This document shows positions 54,643 through 62,811 of a stretch of 64,000 bases of DNA, piece after piece. The notes beneath the pieces were generated by a model that was given only the letters and a program-made list of their open reading frames with translations, made no database searches and had not been told where the DNA came from. Position numbers and translations under genes: made by a program. The stretch is taken from assembly GCA_041397825.1 (NCBI GenBank), contig JAWKVX010000007.1:262694-326693 (forward strand), in the 5' to 3' direction. Origin of the DNA: JANNSX01 sp041397825 (GTDB lineage Bacteria; Pseudomonadota; Alphaproteobacteria; Rhizobiales; Hyphomicrobiaceae). The stretch's first letter is position 1. Every line of letters starts with the position of its first letter.

Positions 54643-56031
54643 TCAGCTCGCGGGTGGGGGAGGGAGGACCTCGCGTTTGACCGGTTTGAAACCCGGTCCG
54701 CCGGTCAGTCTGAGGCGGGGATCGTAGAGCTGGTCAGCAGTGCCGGTCTTGATGGTCTCGAGATAAGCCTCGAACTCGGCCTTTCTCGCCTGCCAGTCGA
54801 CGCCGAGCTTCTCGAGGAGGCGCTCGACTGGAGAGGCATGCCAGTGGGTTTGGACGATTTTGTAGGGATCGGCACCGCAGACGAGCGCCGCGAACTGGCA
54901 ATCGGCCATGACGGGAAGCTCGAACGGCTTGCCGGCGGCTCGGCCGATCCATTGGTTCTTGTCGAGCGTGGTGATGCAACCCGTGTCGTGGCCGATCATG
55001 ACATCCGACTGCGCCTCCTCGACGGCGACCCGGATCTTGCGGTCCATGGCGAAGGAGCGGGAGAACTCGCGCTCGGAGATGATATGGCGGAATCCGAAGC
55101 CGCAGCAGTCGTACCAGGTGCGGTAGTCGATGACGTTGGCGCCGAGCTCCTGAACAATGCCTGTCGAGACGGCGACGCGATTGCCCTCGAGGATCGTATC
55201 GTCGTAGATCGCGTCTTCTGGCACCATCTTGTAGACGTGGCAGGCGGGATGGATGGTGGCCCTGACATTGCTCGCATCGAGCACCTGGTGCTTCTTGATC
55301 TCGTGCCGCATGACGTGGACCCACTCGGAATAGTGGACCACCTCCTCGGGGATCAGCAGCTTGCCGTCGACGAGCCGGCCGAGCTTGGCAAGGATCTTCG
55401 TCACGCTCTCGCGCAGCTTGGCCGAATGCAGCAGGTAGCCACGCACCTCCTTGTAGTTGCCGAAGCTCGTGCCGCAATGGACGAGAGGATAGTAGTAGCC
55501 TTCCGGCAGGCCTTGCGCCTTGGCCGAGACGTAGGCCTGATGGAAGTTTCTCAGAAAGACGGCCGCAAGGCTCTCGATATTGCCGATGCCGGAGCCGTGG
55601 TAGTTCCAGGCCGTGCAGCTGGTCTGATCGGTTTCGTCGAGATAGGCGATGCCGAGTTTGTTCTGCAGCCAGAGGAGCGAGACGGGATAGCCCGGGATGT
55701 TGCCGCACTGGCCGCAGCTCTTGTGATGCCAGAGCTGGTTCGTCGGGATCCTCTTGGTCCAGCCGTAGAGCGTTTTCACCTCGATCGGCTTGTGCTGTTC
55801 AGTGATGCGATGGACCTTGATCTGGCCGTCCTTCTCGAGCTGCCACATGGCATCGCGGACGTCCTCGACGCGGTCCTTGTTGGTCAGCATCGAGCGCTTG
55901 TCGATCCGCTGCTCGACCCAGGCGGTGGCGACTGCGGCCTCTGTCGCGGTGAGATTGGCGGGTTTCCATTCGGGGCCGTGGCCGGTGAAGCGCTCGCCGG
56001 GCATGGTGGGCCGGTTGGTCTCATCGCTCAT
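54643..56031 (-). CDS. hdrB1: sHdr complex subunit HdrB1
   Basis: The 462-residue protein is longer than HdrB2 by an N-terminal extension of about 100 residues. The N-terminal cluster region has C106, C109, C139 and C186 with SCGQCG instead of a CCG pair, while the C-terminal region has a proper DCCG (C309-C310) plus C264, C352 and further cysteines at 378 and 385. One canonical and one modified cluster site are therefore likely. It lies between the 104-residue membrane protein and hdrA. Confidence 0.92.
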   Translation of the reverse strand: MSDETNRPTMPGERFTGHGPEWKPANLTATEAAVATAWVEQRIDKRSMLTNKDRVEDVRDAMWQLEKDGQIKVHRITEQHKPIEVKTLYGWTKRIPTNQLWHHKSCGQCGNIPGYPVSLLWLQNKLGIAYLDETDQTSCTAWNYHGSGIGNIESLAAVFLRNFHQAYVSAKAQGLPEGYYYPLVHCGTSFGNYKEVRGYLLHSAKLRESVTKILAKLGRLVDGKLLIPEEVVHYSEWVHVMRHEIKKHQVLDASNVRATIHPACHVYKMVPEDAIYDDTILEGNRVAVSTGIVQELGANVIDYRTWYDCCGFGFRHIISEREFSRSFAMDRKIRVAVEEAQSDVMIGHDTGCITTLDKNQWIGRAAGKPFELPVMADCQFAALVCGADPYKIVQTHWHASPVERLLEKLGVDWQARKAEFEAYLETIKTGTADQLYDPRLRLTGGPGFKPVKREVLPPPPAS

Positions 56032-56097
56032 AGGCAGCTCCTCGTTGATCGGATGCCGCAGGGGCGCATCGGCAAGAACAGGGGCGTGTCGGAATGG

Positions 56098-56412
56098 TCA
56101 TGACCGACGCTCCCCGACATCTTCGGCTGTCTGGGCGAGTCGATGCGCCGGCTCGTAGCGGATCGATCGCCAGACCTGATTGTCCTTGTCTCTCGGCAAC
56201 AGCATGATGGCGGAACCGGTGTAGAGACTTCCGAACAGGATCGCGAAACCCGCGAGCAGCAGCACGACCGGTGGCACTGGCGAGGCGCTGTCTCGGATCA
56301 GAGTGCCGACCCCCGCAACATCGGACAGGATGAAGAGGGCGGCGACAACGACGCCGAGCAACGAGCCCACCGCCGCCGACCTGAGAATGAACGTCACGAT
56401 GCCGGGCAGCAT
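56098..56412 (-). CDS. Small membrane protein inside the hdr operon
   Basis: The 104-residue product has two TM helices (about residues 14-38 and 47-70) and a polar C-terminus (AHRLAQTAEDVGERRS). It lies between hdrC1 (27 bp) and hdrB1 (66 bp) on the same strand, so it is in the operon. I do not know an equivalent in described sHdr clusters. It could anchor the otherwise soluble complex to the membrane; this is only inference. Confidence 0.65.
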   Translation of the reverse strand: MLPGIVTFILRSAAVGSLLGVVVAALFILSDVAGVGTLIRDSASPVPPVVLLLAGFAILFGSLYTGSAIMLLPRDKDNQVWRSIRYEPAHRLAQTAEDVGERRS

Positions 56413-56439
56413 GCTGCCTCCTGATCGTTGATCATGGCC

Positions 56440-57201
56440 TCAATCGTCGTCCTCTTCCGCATCGTCCTGCTCGTCGAGGAACTCCTGCCATTCCTCCCGC
56501 TTGTCCGACATGAAGTCGGTAATGACATCGAACAGATTGGGGTCGATTCCCTCTAGCTGATCGAGCACCCCGGTCATCTCCCAGATCGTATAGAGCTCGA
56601 CGCTGGTCTTGAGGTTGACCTCCCAGGCCGTCTCAGTCGTATTCAGGGTCGCCATCGGGATGGCCTTGCGCAGGAGCTTCAAGGGCGCCTGCACCTTGGC
56701 GATGTTCGGTCCCCAGTCGACGAAATGCTGCGGATTGATCATATCGGGGGAGAGCTGGTTTCCGGTCGAGACCAGCTTCAGCATGACGCGGCTGAAGGGC
56801 CGGAGCACGTCCTTCGCCGACTGCATCTGATGTTTGATGGCGACCTCGCGCATCAGCATGACCAGCCCACCCGGCGAATTGCGGAACGGGCAGCGCGCGG
56901 CACAAGTGTAGCACTGGGCGCAGGACCAGATCTTCTCCTGCATAGCATCGTAGATGCCCTCGAGATTCTCGGTCCAGAGCAATTGGACGATCTCGCGCGG
57001 CGAGAAGTCATAATAGTGGGCAGCGGGGCAGGTGGCAGTGCAGATCCCGCAATTGAGGCAACCGTTCAGCTCGTGGTCGTAGCGGAGGTCGCTCTGAATA
57101 TCCTGGAAGATCTCCTCGAGCTTCGCGCGCGGCACCGGTGCGGCACCGGAGACCGGATCGCCGGCCGTTTCCTGAACCCGCGTGGTGGCCGCTTCGCTCA
57201 T
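56440..57201 (-). CDS. hdrC1: sHdr complex subunit HdrC1
   Basis: The 253-residue iron-sulfur protein carries two [4Fe-4S] motifs: C48, C51, C54, C58 (CLNCGICTATC) and C94, C97, C100, C104 (CAQCYTCAARC). It partners HdrB1 and HdrA in the sHdr complex. The C-terminus is strongly acidic (EFLDEQDDAEEDDD). Its ATG overlaps the stop of the upstream dsrE3 gene. Confidence 0.94.
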   Translation of the reverse strand: MSEAATTRVQETAGDPVSGAAPVPRAKLEEIFQDIQSDLRYDHELNGCLNCGICTATCPAAHYYDFSPREIVQLLWTENLEGIYDAMQEKIWSCAQCYTCAARCPFRNSPGGLVMLMREVAIKHQMQSAKDVLRPFSRVMLKLVSTGNQLSPDMINPQHFVDWGPNIAKVQAPLKLLRKAIPMATLNTTETAWEVNLKTSVELYTIWEMTGVLDQLEGIDPNLFDVITDFMSDKREEWQEFLDEQDDAEEDDD

Positions 57202-57578
57202 CAGTAGGAGAGTACCTTGGTGTCGTCGTCCATGACGGCCTCGATGAGATAGGCGCCCCCGACCACCCCTTTGCACTCGGGGATCAGGTCGTCCTTACTC
57301 ATGTCGAAGAGATCGAGGTTTGGAGAGCAGGTATAGAAGGTAACACCCGCCTCGTGCGCATCCTTGATGAAATCGTACACCGACTTGGGGCTGCCGGGCT
57401 TGACCGTCAGCGTCTCGGCTACGCCCTTCTTCATCAAGCGTCCGGAGGTGGCAGTGCAGATCACCTCGACCTCGAAGTCCATTGCCGCGGCCACCGAAGC
57501 CTGGAACAGCGGGGCTCCAAGCTCCTCCCCATTGCGAGGGTCGGTGTTTGCCATCACGATGATGAGCTTCTTGGCCAT
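57201..57578 (-). CDS. dsrE3C: DsrE3-type sulfurtransferase
   Basis: The 125-residue DsrE-family protein starts AKKLIIVMANTDPRNGEELG and has cysteines at 41, 84 and 102; Cys84 in VTFYTCSPNLDLFDMSKDDLIPEC is the family's sulfane carrier. In Hyphomicrobium this type exchanges sulfur with TusA upstream of the Hdr-like complex. GGGGAGCG gives the ribosome site for ATG 57578. It is the first gene of the hdr operon, coupled to hdrC1 and divergent from lipS1. Confidence 0.88.
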   Translation of the reverse strand: MAKKLIIVMANTDPRNGEELGAPLFQASVAAAMDFEVEVICTATSGRLMKKGVAETLTVKPGSPKSVYDFIKDAHEAGVTFYTCSPNLDLFDMSKDDLIPECKGVVGGAYLIEAVMDDDTKVLSY

Positions 57579-57637
57579 CGCGCTCCCCATTTGACTGTCG
57601 GGGGACCATACCGGCATTGGGGCTGGTGTTCAAGCGC

Positions 57638-57657
57638 ACATTCGAATATACGAATGT
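57638..57657. promoter_or_regulatory. Perfect palindromic operator between dsrE3 and lipS1
   Basis: ACATTCG (57638-57644) and CGAATGT (57651-57657) are perfect inverted copies separated by AATATA. The core ATTC-N8-GAAT equals the consensus reported for sulfide-responsive ArsR repressors such as SqrR. It lies 60 bp before the dsrE3 ATG and 22 bp before the lipS1 ATG, so a bound repressor would block both divergent promoters. The obvious candidate is the ArsR protein encoded at 49755-50111. Confidence 0.65.
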
Positions 57658-57678
57658 AGAGCAACTTGTGGAGGCTCC

Positions 57679-58710
57679 ATGGAGTGGCTGGCTGAGGCCG
57701 GGGCGATCGAGGCCTTCGAGGATGTCGTCTTCGATGCCGACCTGGTCCGGGAAATGGAAGCGCACGCCGACATCGCCCGCAGCATCCGCTTCTCGACGCC
57801 GACCTTTCGTGAGTACGCGACGTCCGAGTTGAAGGGATGCGCCAAGAACTCGTTCCCGGCCTTCTCGGTGACGGGTAGCGCCTGTGCCCTCGATTGCGAC
57901 CATTGCCGGACCAAGATCCTGGAGCCGATGATCCCGGCGACGACACCGGAAATGCTGGAGCGCAAGGTGCGCGATCTCGTGCTGCTCCAGGATCTCCAGG
58001 GATTTCTCCTGTCCGGCGGATCGAACCGCCGGAACGAGATCAAATATGAGCGCTATCTGCCTGTCGTCGAGCGGCTGAAGCGTGACTTCCCGCATCTCAG
58101 GATCGCGATCCATTCGGCCCTGACGGACCGGCGTAGGGCACAAGCCATCGCCGATGCGGGCATCGACACCGCCATGCTCGACATCATCGGCCATAGGGAC
58201 ACCATTCGCGACGTCTATCACCTGGAGAGGACGGTCGGGGATTTCGAGCGCTCGCTCGAGTCGCTCTGCGAGACTCGCCTCGAGGTGGTGCCTCACATCG
58301 TCATCGGATTGCACTATGGGCGCATTCTCGGCGAGGCGGCTGCCCTCGACATCTGCGCGCGGCACGGAATCAAGGCTCTCGTGCTCGTCGTCATAATGCC
58401 ATTCTATGCGGCGCCCGGCACCTTCGCGACACCTGACCCGGCGGATGTCGGCCGGATCTTTCTCGAGGCGCGCCGGCGCCTGCCGGGCAAGCCTGTCAAT
58501 CTCGGCTGCGCCCGGCCGGCGGGATTGCACAAGCGGGCGACGGATGCCTATGCGATCATGGCGGGACTCGATGGCATCGCCTATCCGGCGGACGGAGCCG
58601 TGGCGCTCTGCGAGGCGATCGGGCGGCCATTCGAGCAGGCGCATGCCTGCTGCGCCATCAAGATCGGTGACGGCGTGAGCGGCCGCGTCGCGGCGACCTG
58701 TGCGGCATGA
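57679..58710 (+). CDS. lipS1: Radical SAM lipoate synthase subunit LipS1
   Basis: LipS1 and LipS2 together insert the two sulfurs into protein-bound octanoate, replacing LipA in this pathway. The 343-residue protein has the radical SAM motif CALDCDHC (Cys69, 73, 76), a preceding Cys54, and late cysteines (LGCARPAGLHKR, AHACCAIKIG) that may hold an auxiliary cluster. GTGGAGG precedes ATG 57679. It starts the lip operon and overlaps lipT. The assignment rests on motif, order and neighbours. Confidence 0.88.
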   Translation: MEWLAEAGAIEAFEDVVFDADLVREMEAHADIARSIRFSTPTFREYATSELKGCAKNSFPAFSVTGSACALDCDHCRTKILEPMIPATTPEMLERKVRDLVLLQDLQGFLLSGGSNRRNEIKYERYLPVVERLKRDFPHLRIAIHSALTDRRRAQAIADAGIDTAMLDIIGHRDTIRDVYHLERTVGDFERSLESLCETRLEVVPHIVIGLHYGRILGEAAALDICARHGIKALVLVVIMPFYAAPGTFATPDPADVGRIFLEARRRLPGKPVNLGCARPAGLHKRATDAYAIMAGLDGIAYPADGAVALCEAIGRPFEQAHACCAIKIGDGVSGRVAATCAA

Positions 58711-59780
58711 GCAGTCCACACACCACGGATGTGCTCGTCGTCGGTCTCGGACCGGCCGGTGCGTCGGCAGCGGCCGTGGCTGCACGGTGCCGGCTCAGAG
58801 TGCTCGCCGTAGATCGGAAGCGCGCTCCAGGCCGGCCGGTGCAATGCGCCGAGCTCGTGCCGCCACTGAGCGGAGCTTCCGCCGGCGTGCTGCAAGAGTC
58901 GCGGCGGCAGGACATCACGAGCATGCTGACGATCGTCGAGCAAGCCGCCCCCGTCGTCTCGCCCGGTTTTCAGGGCATCATGCTCGATCGCCAGGCATTT
59001 GACGCAGCGCTCGTCGAGGAAGCCCGGTCGGCCGGTGCCGACTGCAGGCTCGACTGCGGCTTGGAGCGGCTGGAAACGGACGGCACGGCGATCCTTTCCG
59101 ATGGCACGTGTGCGAGCGCACCCGTCATCATCGGAGCGGACGGGCCGCGCTCGCTGGTCGGCCGGGCCATCGGCTCGGTCAATGAGGCGCTGATCGAGAC
59201 GCGACAGGTGACGGTGCCGCTTCTGAGGCCGCATACCGCTACCGACATCTACTTGTCCGCCAACTATCCCGGCGGTTATGCGTGGCTGTTCCCAAAAGGC
59301 GAGGTGGCCAATCTCGGCATCGGGCTCGCGCCCTTCGCCCGGCGGCAGCTCAAGCCCGAGCTCGAGTCGCTCAGAGCCATGCTGATCGCCGGGGGGCGGA
59401 TCGGCCGCGAGGCGCTCTCGACGACCGGTGGAGCGATCCCTGTCGGCGGTCTCGTCCGGCCGTGGGGCTCGCTGGGTACGAATCTGGTTCTGTTGGCGGG
59501 CGACGCCGCCGGCCTCGCCAATCCGGTGACGGGCGCCGGCATCTGCGCAGCGGTACAATCCGGGCAAATGGCGGGGACCTGTGCAGCAGAGGCTCTGTCC
59601 GAACGACAGCAAGCCATCAAAGCCTACGTCGAGGAGCTCGAGGATGTCTTCGGTCCGGCGTTGTCGCGGGCGCTCGTGCGCCGCACAGAGCTTCTCTCGA
59701 GGTACCGGACGCAGCTTGGGCCTCGACCGGCCGATCTCGCAAGAGGTTGGATCGCCTTTCCCGAATATTGGGCTGCTTGA
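58707..59780 (+). CDS. lipT: LipT, geranylgeranyl-reductase-like flavoprotein
   Basis: The 357-residue FAD protein has GLGPAG at 13-18 and the LAGDAAGLANPVTGAGI motif typical of the geranylgeranyl reductase family. In sHdr-associated lipoate clusters this gene, called lipT, stands next to lipS1/lipS2 and is proposed to supply electrons for the radical SAM enzymes. Here it sits between them, overlapping the end of lipS1. No biochemical role is proven from sequence. Confidence 0.85.
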   Translation: MSSPHTTDVLVVGLGPAGASAAAVAARCRLRVLAVDRKRAPGRPVQCAELVPPLSGASAGVLQESRRQDITSMLTIVEQAAPVVSPGFQGIMLDRQAFDAALVEEARSAGADCRLDCGLERLETDGTAILSDGTCASAPVIIGADGPRSLVGRAIGSVNEALIETRQVTVPLLRPHTATDIYLSANYPGGYAWLFPKGEVANLGIGLAPFARRQLKPELESLRAMLIAGGRIGREALSTTGGAIPVGGLVRPWGSLGTNLVLLAGDAAGLANPVTGAGICAAVQSGQMAGTCAAEALSERQQAIKAYVEELEDVFGPALSRALVRRTELLSRYRTQLGPRPADLARGWIAFPEYWAA

Positions 59781-59792
59781 ACGGAGCCACCG

Positions 59793-61058
59793 ATGAGCTG
59801 TCTGAAACGCGAGGTTTCCTCTGCAAGAGATACCGGTAACGTCGGAAACGACGACAACCCGGCGGCCATCATGGAGCCTCGGCAACCCGAGGCAACGCCC
59901 GCCGCGCTGAGGAACGGCGGACGCGTCAAGGCCCTGAACCTGCCGCCGGAAGGCGTCTATCTGCCGAACAACAACCGACAGACACCGGCCATGCGCTCGC
60001 CCGACTATGTGCAGATGTCGACGGCCGCCGCCATCACGCTCGGCATCATGCCGGGCAAGATGCATCGCTGCTCGTGCACGCGCTGCCTCAATCTGCTTCT
60101 GACCTACCCGGAAGGCTGCCGGGCCAATTGCGCCTATTGCGGTCTCGCACGGCACCGCGAGGCGGCCCGCGACTACGCGGACCGCAATTTCATCCGCGTC
60201 GACTGGCCGGCCGTGCCGATGGCGCAAGTGGTCGATATCGTGGCCCGCGATGGGGCCAAGAGCCCGTTCCACCGCATGTGCATCTCGATGATCACGCATC
60301 CGCGCTCCGACCAGGATACGGTCTCGGTCTTGAAGGCGTGGACGGGCAAGATCGACCCCTCCACTATCCCGATCTCAATCCTCTCCAATCCGACGACGAT
60401 GACGCGCGCGGATGTCGCCCGGTTGAAGGATCTCGGCGCCGACATCTTCACGGTTGCGCTCGATGCGGCGACGCCCGAGATTTTCGACCGCACGCGCGGT
60501 CGCGGCGTGCAGAGCCCCCATTCCTGGGCGAAATACTGGGAGATCATGCTGGCCGCGCGCGAGATATTCGGGCCGCAAAAATTCGGTGCCCACATCATCG
60601 TCGGCATGGGTGAGACCGAGCACGACGTGTTGAGCCTCGTGCAGCGACTGATCGACCTCGGTGGTCACAGCCACATGTTCTGCTTCTTCCCGGAGAAGGG
60701 ATCGCTCATGGATCATCTTCCCGCCACGCCGCGCGATCAGTGGCGGCGGGTGCAGCTCGCCCGCTACCTGATCGACTACCGAGGTGTCAGGGTCGAGCAG
60801 ATGCAGTTCGACGGCGAAGGTCGTATCGTCGGCTACGGCCTGCCGAAGGACGAGCTCGACGCCGTCATCGGCCAAGGTGTCGCCTTCAGGACGTCGGGCT
60901 GTCCCGGCAAGTTTGCCGAGGATGTCTCGGCCTGCGACCGCCCCTATGGCGACAGCCCGCCGTCGAATATCGCGAGCTATCCCTTCCAGCCCTCGGGCGG
61001 CGATCTCAACCGCATTCGCAAGCAGCTCGCCCTGCCGCGAGACAGGCGCCCGTCATGA
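59793..61058 (+). CDS. lipS2: Radical SAM lipoate synthase subunit LipS2
   Basis: The 421-residue protein has two cysteine groups: HRCSCTRC (Cys93, 95, 98), which probably binds the auxiliary sulfur-donating cluster, and the radical SAM motif CRANCAYC (Cys109, 113, 116). LipS2 acts with LipS1 to make lipoyl from octanoyl on the carrier protein. The first about 50 residues are not conserved-looking, so translation might begin later. CGGAG precedes ATG 59793. Its stop overlaps the sLpl(AB) start. Confidence 0.88.
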   Translation: MSCLKREVSSARDTGNVGNDDNPAAIMEPRQPEATPAALRNGGRVKALNLPPEGVYLPNNNRQTPAMRSPDYVQMSTAAAITLGIMPGKMHRCSCTRCLNLLLTYPEGCRANCAYCGLARHREAARDYADRNFIRVDWPAVPMAQVVDIVARDGAKSPFHRMCISMITHPRSDQDTVSVLKAWTGKIDPSTIPISILSNPTTMTRADVARLKDLGADIFTVALDAATPEIFDRTRGRGVQSPHSWAKYWEIMLAAREIFGPQKFGAHIIVGMGETEHDVLSLVQRLIDLGGHSHMFCFFPEKGSLMDHLPATPRDQWRRVQLARYLIDYRGVRVEQMQFDGEGRIVGYGLPKDELDAVIGQGVAFRTSGCPGKFAEDVSACDRPYGDSPPSNIASYPFQPSGGDLNRIRKQLALPRDRRPS

Positions 61059-62122
61059 GCGAAAAGCGCTTCCGCGTCATCGACACCGGGGTACGCGAGG
61101 GACGCCAGAACATCGCTTTCGACTCCGCCCTGATCGAGCTGCACAAGGCCGGCGCTATTCCGGACACGATCCGCTTCCTCACCTTCACGCCGACGGCGCT
61201 GATCGGGCGCCATCAAGTTCTCGGCCGCGAGCTTCGCCTCGACTATTGCCGCGAGCATGGGATCGGGACCGCCCGCCGGCTGACCGGAGGCGGGGCAATC
61301 TACATGGACGAGGGGCAGTTCGGCTTCGAGCTGGTGTTCGGCCGAAAGACGCTCGCAATCGGCTCGCTCGGCGATCTGTCCGGCGCCCTATGCACGGCGA
61401 TAGCCGCCGGCCTCTCCAACCTCGGCGTCGAGGCACGCTATCGGCCGCGGAACGATATCGAGGTCCGAGGACGCAAGCTCGGCGGCACAGGCGGCTTCTT
61501 CGACGGCGACAGCCTGTTCTTCCAAGGCACCGTGCTCGTCCGCATGGACGCCTTTCGGATGATCTCCTGTCTCAACGTACCGCCCGCCAAGCTTGAGCGT
61601 CATGCCATCGAATCCGCCGCGTCGCGCGTCGTCACGCTCTCAGAGCTGCTGCCCGGCACGCTGCCGAGCGTTGCCGATATCAAGGAGAACCTGTTGGTGG
61701 GGCTTGCGAAGGGGCTCGGCATCGACCCGGAGTGGGGCCAGATCACTCCGGAGGAGGAGGCGCTCGCCGTCAGGCGGCACGACGAGGAGATCGGGCGAGA
61801 TAGCTTCGTGAACGGCATCGATCCGGGCCATGACGGCGATGTTCGCTCGGCGAGCCGAGCGACGCCGGGTGGTCTCATCCGCAGCGAGCTTCGCCTGGCG
61901 GCGGCGGGCATTCCGCGCATTCAAAGCGTGCTGATCACTGGCGACTTCTTCGTGACCCCGCCACGTGTCATCCTCGATCTGGAGGCGAGACTGCGCGAGT
62001 GCCCCTTGGCGGCGATCGAAAACACCGTGAGGGCGTTCTTCGCCGAGACGAGGACCAGCATGCTCAGTGTGGCGCCCGAAGACTTTTCCGCCGTCATCGT
62101 GGAAGCGGCAATGGGGACATGA
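61055..62122 (+). CDS. slpl(AB): Lipoate:protein ligase sLpl(AB)
   Basis: The 355-residue ligase has a large LplA-type domain with RRLTGGGAIYMDEGQ (residues 74-88) and catalytic Lys141 in VRGRKLGGTGG, fused to a C-terminal accessory domain (from about 255, GGLIRSELRLAAAGIPRIQS), as in the AB-fused group. It loads octanoate or lipoate onto LbpA Lys71 in this locus. ATG 61055 overlaps the lipS2 stop. The tyrosine-methionine after GGGAI replaces the VFH of E. coli LplA. Confidence 0.88.
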   Translation: MSEKRFRVIDTGVREGRQNIAFDSALIELHKAGAIPDTIRFLTFTPTALIGRHQVLGRELRLDYCREHGIGTARRLTGGGAIYMDEGQFGFELVFGRKTLAIGSLGDLSGALCTAIAAGLSNLGVEARYRPRNDIEVRGRKLGGTGGFFDGDSLFFQGTVLVRMDAFRMISCLNVPPAKLERHAIESAASRVVTLSELLPGTLPSVADIKENLLVGLAKGLGIDPEWGQITPEEEALAVRRHDEEIGRDSFVNGIDPGHDGDVRSASRATPGGLIRSELRLAAAGIPRIQSVLITGDFFVTPPRVILDLEARLRECPLAAIENTVRAFFAETRTSMLSVAPEDFSAVIVEAAMGT

Positions 62123-62811
62123 AGAACCTTGTGGTGATCCAACATACGTCCTCGGAGTATCTCGGGCTCATCGAGGATCACTTCGAGGCGCGCGGCATTC
62201 GTTTCAGCTATTTCCGACCGTTCGCGCAGGGCGGGGGACTGCCGCACAGGGATCTTCTCGGCGATGGACTGGTGCTGCTTGGTGGCGGGCCGTGGGGCTC
62301 GGCGGGGACGCGGGATCTGCCTACACTTGCGGAGGAGATCGTGCTCGCTCGGGTCTGTCTGATGACGGAGAAGCCACTCGTCGGCTTCGGGCTCGGGGCG
62401 CAGATCGTGGCCCGGGCCAGCGATGGGTCGAGTGAGAGTGACGACTATCGTCTCGCCGTCCAGGCCGTGCGGCGTGTCCGTGACGATGCGCTTGCCGGTC
62501 TGATGCCGGCACGCTTCGACTGCGCGGAGTGCGGTCGCGATAGGGCGGTACCACCAGGCTATGCCGATGTGCTCGCCGTCGACGAGGAGGGGCGGCCGGC
62601 GGTGTTCCAGGTCGGCCCCCGCGCCATCGGCTTTGCCGGACATCCCGGTTTCAAGCCTGCGATCGCCGAGGACCTGATCATGGAATTCGAGGAGAGTCCC
62701 GTCGACGGCGCCAACGGCCTTCTGGCGTTGCGCGCTGCCAAGTCCAGGTTCGAGGACGCCCTGGTGCCGATCATGGCCGGTCTGACGAAGGTCTTGGGTC
62801 TTGGTGTCTAA
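62119..62811 (+). CDS. lipX: LipX, class I glutamine amidotransferase-like protein with degenerate active site
   Basis: The 230-residue protein has the overall GATase1 fold pattern (LVLLGGGPWGSAG; EKPLVGFGLGAQIVA; GFAGHPGFKPAIAED). However, the nucleophile elbow reads GFGLGAQ, with Gly91 where active enzymes have cysteine, and the HPE motif is HPG. It is therefore unlikely to hydrolyse glutamine and may be a binding or structural partner. It is the last gene of the lip operon, overlapping sLpl(AB). Confidence 0.8.
   Translation: MKNLVVIQHTSSEYLGLIEDHFEARGIRFSYFRPFAQGGGLPHRDLLGDGLVLLGGGPWGSAGTRDLPTLAEEIVLARVCLMTEKPLVGFGLGAQIVARASDGSSESDDYRLAVQAVRRVRDDALAGLMPARFDCAECGRDRAVPPGYADVLAVDEEGRPAVFQVGPRAIGFAGHPGFKPAIAEDLIMEFEESPVDGANGLLALRAAKSRFEDALVPIMAGLTKVLGLGV

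Noticed and set aside
62119..62811. LipX as an active glutamine amidotransferase
   Set aside because: The nucleophilic cysteine and the HPE glutamate are replaced by glycine, so the catalytic call is not supported.
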